Shown in pieces: positions 61,656 to 64,000 of a DNA stretch of 64,000 nucleotides. The position numbers and the translations under genes were made by a program. The stretch comes from an uncultured Muribaculaceae bacterium (GTDB lineage: Bacteria > Bacteroidota > Bacteroidia > Bacteroidales > Muribaculaceae). Every line of letters begins with the position of its first letter. The first letter of the stretch is position 1. The stretch covers positions 1 to 64,000 of the forward strand of contig CAQFOZ010000004.1 in assembly GCA_948788915.1 (NCBI GenBank). The letters are read 5' to 3'. The notes beneath the pieces were generated by a model. The model did no database searches. It was not told where the DNA came from and saw only the letters and a program-made list of their open reading frames with translations.

Positions 61656-63128
61656 ATGGAGCATTCCTTATTGCTATATAATTCTCTCTCCAGAACCAAA
61701 CAATTGTTCAAGTCCGAAGTTCCGGGGCGTGTAGGCATGTATGTCTGCGGACCTACTGTTTACGGTGACGCCCATCTCGGACATGCACGCCCGGCTATCA
61801 CCTTCGACATCCTTTACCGGTATCTTATGCACCTTGGTTACAAGGTTAGATATGTCCGCAACATTACAGATGTAGGGCACCTTGAGCATGATGCGGATTC
61901 CGGAGAAGACAAAATTGCAAAAAAGGCCCGTCTTGAGCAGCTTGAACCGATGGAAGTGGTGCAGTTCTACCTTAACCGTTACCATCATGATATGGAAGCT
62001 CTGAATGTGCTTCCGCCAAGCATCGAGCCACATGCATCCGGACATATAATCGAGCAGATCGAATACATAAAACAAATTCTTGATGCAGGGTATGCATACG
62101 AAAGCGAAGGCTCTGTATACTTCAATGTTGAAAAATACAACACGGACCATAAATACGGCATCCTTTCCGGGCGCAACATAGAAGACATGCTCAACAAAAC
62201 AAGAGAGCTGGACGGACAGGATGAGAAACGTAATCCTTTGGACTTTGCACTGTGGAAAAAGGCATCTCCTGAACACATCATGCACTGGCCCTCGCCATGG
62301 AGCGAAGGATTCCCCGGATGGCATCTGGAATGCTCTACAATGGGCCGGAAATATTTGGGTGAGACATTCGATATTCACGGAGGCGGACTTGACCTCATGT
62401 TCCCCCACCATGAATGCGAGATAGCTCAAAGCGTGGCGGCACAGGGGCATCCCGCTGTCAAATATTGGATCCACAACAATATGATCACAATTGAAGGGAA
62501 GAAGATGGGTAAATCTTACAACAACTTCATTACTCTTGAACAATTCTTCAATGGTGACCACCCGCTTCTTACACAAGCATATTCACCAATGGTAATTCGC
62601 TTCTTCATCCTTCAGGCTCATTACAGAAGCACTGTGGATTTCTCCAATGACGCGTTGCAGGCCGCTGAGAAAGCGCTACAAAAGATGCTTGATATATACA
62701 AACGGCTTAACTCTCTGGAACCGGCCACAGAAACTCCTGCGGAATTGCCGGATTTCCTTGGAAGATGCTACGAAGCAATGGATGATGACCTGAACACACC
62801 AATAGTAATTGCCCATCTATTCGAGGCAGGAAAGGTAGTAAACTCTGCTGCCGACGGGAAAATGAAGTTAAGCAAAGAGAATATCGATGATCTTAAGAAG
62901 CTGTTCAGAACCATGCTTACAGATTTACTCGGAATAAAGGCAGGAGATGTGTCACAGGAATCCGACATGAAACCTTTTGAAGGTGCAGTAGACCTCCTTC
63001 TTGAGATCAGATCCAATGCAAAACAACAAAAAGACTGGGCGACATCCGATCTCATTCGTGACAAACTTGCTGACCTCGGATTTAATGTAAAGGATACAAA
63101 ATCAGGATTTGAGTGGTCTGTAAAATAG
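61656..63128 (+). CDS. cysS: Cysteinyl-tRNA synthetase
   Basis: A 490-residue class I synthetase charging tRNA-Cys. The HIGH region is [19 protein letters not shown] (about 27-45). The zinc site uses that cysteine with WHLECSTMG and [11 protein letters not shown]. The KMSKS loop reads KMGKSYNNF, a form common in this phylum. The DALR-type anticodon-binding domain is C-terminal ([13 protein letters not shown]). All catalytic landmarks are intact. Confidence 0.96.
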   Translation: MEHSLLLYNSLSRTKQLFKSEVPGRVGMYVCGPTVYGDAHLGHARPAITFDILYRYLMHLGYKVRYVRNITDVGHLEHDADSGEDKIAKKARLEQLEPMEVVQFYLNRYHHDMEALNVLPPSIEPHASGHIIEQIEYIKQILDAGYAYESEGSVYFNVEKYNTDHKYGILSGRNIEDMLNKTRELDGQDEKRNPLDFALWKKASPEHIMHWPSPWSEGFPGWHLECSTMGRKYLGETFDIHGGGLDLMFPHHECEIAQSVAAQGHPAVKYWIHNNMITIEGKKMGKSYNNFITLEQFFNGDHPLLTQAYSPMVIRFFILQAHYRSTVDFSNDALQAAEKALQKMLDIYKRLNSLEPATETPAELPDFLGRCYEAMDDDLNTPIVIAHLFEAGKVVNSAADGKMKLSKENIDDLKKLFRTMLTDLLGIKAGDVSQESDMKPFEGAVDLLLEIRSNAKQQKDWATSDLIRDKLADLGFNVKDTKSGFEWSVK

Positions 63129-63193
63129 TTTCCGGCATAGACTTTTTACAGATACATCAAATATACTTGTTATAAATTCTTAATTAATTCATT

Positions 63194-63577
63194 ATGGTTA
63201 CATTCAGTCAAGCCATCAAAAGTTTCTATGGCAATTATGCAAACTTCAAAGGTAGAGCAAGTCTAAGCCAATACTGGTGGGTTGCTCTTTACAGTTTTGT
63301 AGCAGTATGCATCCTTTACATTCCTGCGATGCTTTGCAGTAATGGAGGACAGGGAGGATTCGGATTCTGGTTCTTTATGATTCTTATGTATTTATTTGCA
63401 CTCATAAATCTCATCCCAACCATTGCCTTGACAGTAAGACGCCTTCATGACACTAACCGTGGTGGCGGCTGGTATTTTATCTCACTTATACCTTTGATCG
63501 GTGGAATTTGGATGCTTGTACTGATGCTCCAACCTTCAAATAGAGGAGAAAACCGTTTTGGCGCACAGCCGGAATGA
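63194..63577 (+). CDS. DUF805 inner-membrane protein
   Basis: A 127-residue membrane protein of the DUF805 (YhaH-like) family: FYGNYANFKGRASLSQYWWVALYSF at the N-terminus, three to four hydrophobic segments (about 30-48, 56-82, 93-115) and the signature TVRRLHDTNRGGGWYFISLIPLIGGIW. Function unknown. It follows cysS by 65 bases and is ended by the terminator at 63653. Confidence 0.9.
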   Translation: MVTFSQAIKSFYGNYANFKGRASLSQYWWVALYSFVAVCILYIPAMLCSNGGQGGFGFWFFMILMYLFALINLIPTIALTVRRLHDTNRGGGWYFISLIPLIGGIWMLVLMLQPSNRGENRFGAQPE

Positions 63578-63652
63578 CAACTGCTGACACACTGAATTGT
63601 AAATCACAGCAATAATGGTTTGTGAAGGAACCTCAGCGAACCTACCCTAAAT

Positions 63653-63686
63653 AAAAAACCGATGACATTGCAGTCACCGGTTTTTT
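63653..63686. terminator. Bidirectional terminator
   Basis: 14-bp stem with one G-U pair (AAAAAACCGATGAC / GTCACCGGTTTTTT), with A-run and U-run on opposite sides, between the convergent DUF805 gene and ispG. Confidence 0.88.
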
Positions 63687-63695
63687 TATTTTCCA

Positions 63696-64000
63696 TCATT
63701 TCCTGTCTTTCTCTATTAACTCAAGTAATGCCGGAAGCGCCTCCTCAGTAGAGATATTTTTCTTTATCAATTCCTTTCCCTTGTATATACTTACCTTACC
63801 GGGACCGGCTCCCACATATCCGTAATCTGCCCCTGCCATCTCGCCGGGGCCATTTACAATACAACCCATCACTCCTATTTTCAACCCTTTCAAATGACCG
63901 GTAGCCTCTTTAACTTTCCTTAATGTATCCGGAAGGTCAAAAAGCGTACGCCCGCAACTCGGACACGATATGTATTCTGTTTTATATACTCTTAAAGCGG
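63696..64000 (-). CDS. ispG: 4-hydroxy-3-methylbut-2-en-1-yl diphosphate synthase, C-terminal part
   Basis: The gene runs off the right edge: about 100 C-terminal residues are visible (…[19 protein letters not shown] … [35 protein letters not shown] … ELIEKDRK). The cysteines CPSC and the one in [10 protein letters not shown] bind the 4Fe-4S cluster, and this is the signature end of IspG (GcpE), the penultimate enzyme of the MEP isoprenoid pathway. Only this part is in the window, so length and start cannot be judged. Confidence 0.94.
   Translation of the reverse strand, partial: ALRVYKTEYISCPSCGRTLFDLPDTLRKVKEATGHLKGLKIGVMGCIVNGPGEMAGADYGYVGAGPGKVSIYKGKELIKKNISTEEALPALLELIEKDRK

Noticed and set aside
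61674..62576. 300-residue frame opposite cysS
   Set aside because: Antisense to a fully conserved synthetase; no start context, no domain.
61656..63128. Mutated KMSKS loop (KMGKS) in cysteinyl-tRNA synthetase as a defect
   Set aside because: From general family knowledge this variant is common in Bacteroidota CysRS; all other catalytic features are intact.

Overview
The window looks like a chromosomal segment of a Bacteroidota bacterium, order Bacteroidales, plausibly close to Muribaculaceae. The grounds are two tandem SusC/SusD pairs, Bacteroidota-type promoters (TTTG about 20 bases upstream of TAnnTTTG) with little Shine-Dalgarno signal, a short adenylate kinase, a PorE-like OmpA lipoprotein, an Lnb-type lipoprotein N-acyltransferase, DUF3256 and DUF3467 proteins, and a fused DAHP synthase/chorismate mutase. 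The family-level placement is inference. No phage, conjugative element, IS transposase, CRISPR array or rRNA was seen.

Layout. 1-724: remnant of a Fic-family gene. 891-2877: two membrane PH-domain (YdbS/YdbT-like) genes. 2877-3050: tRNA-Gly(CCC) with its own promoter and terminator. 3091-10485 (minus): envelope/secretion cluster lnb, an alkaline-phosphatase-fold protein that appears to have lost its active site, secA, and two GYF_2 membrane proteins. 10704-13610 (minus): asnS and an RluB-type pseudouridine synthase with a long Asn/Gln/Gly/Tyr/Arg-rich head. 14557-20183 (plus): DEAD-box helicase, DUF3256 protein, gltX and Kdo transferase. 20198-22887 (minus): DUF2461 and a PorE-like lipoprotein. 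23141-24862 (plus): sugar-kinase-like phosphotransferase and a CBM9-like protein. 24984-26236 (minus): adk and hpt. 26418-29764 (plus): DAHP synthase/chorismate mutase, prmC, recX, comF. 29773-30891 (minus): SGNH hydrolase. 31294-42607 (plus): SusC-SusD-SusC-SusD-lipoprotein locus with no enzymes or regulator beside it. 42685-46451 (plus): nitroreductase, class II aldolase, a candidate small RNA, C69 dipeptidase. 46579-50652 (minus): acyl-CoA synthetase, iron alcohol dehydrogenase, HIT protein, greA. 51087-53821 (plus): sufE, POT transporter, unknown lipoprotein. 53924-55727 (minus): MBL hydrolase and RsmI-like methylase. 55990-61223 (plus): rRNA m5C methylase, CopA, HMA protein, TcdA, LolD-like ATPase. 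61334-63577 (plus): DUF3467, cysS, DUF805. 63696-64000 (minus): 3' end of ispG.

Most of the window is housekeeping. The least explained material is intergenic. Several non-coding inverted-repeat elements of roughly 183-213 bp, plus single ends of them, sit between genes; two of them supply the stop codons of neighbouring genes (recX and the LolD-like gene). There is also a compact terminated transcript candidate at 44657-44738 and a roughly 270-nt leader upstream of greA. I did not find a clearly new multi-gene system. The best protein-level candidate for unusual biology is the lnb / degenerate phosphatase-fold / secA / GYF_2 cluster.
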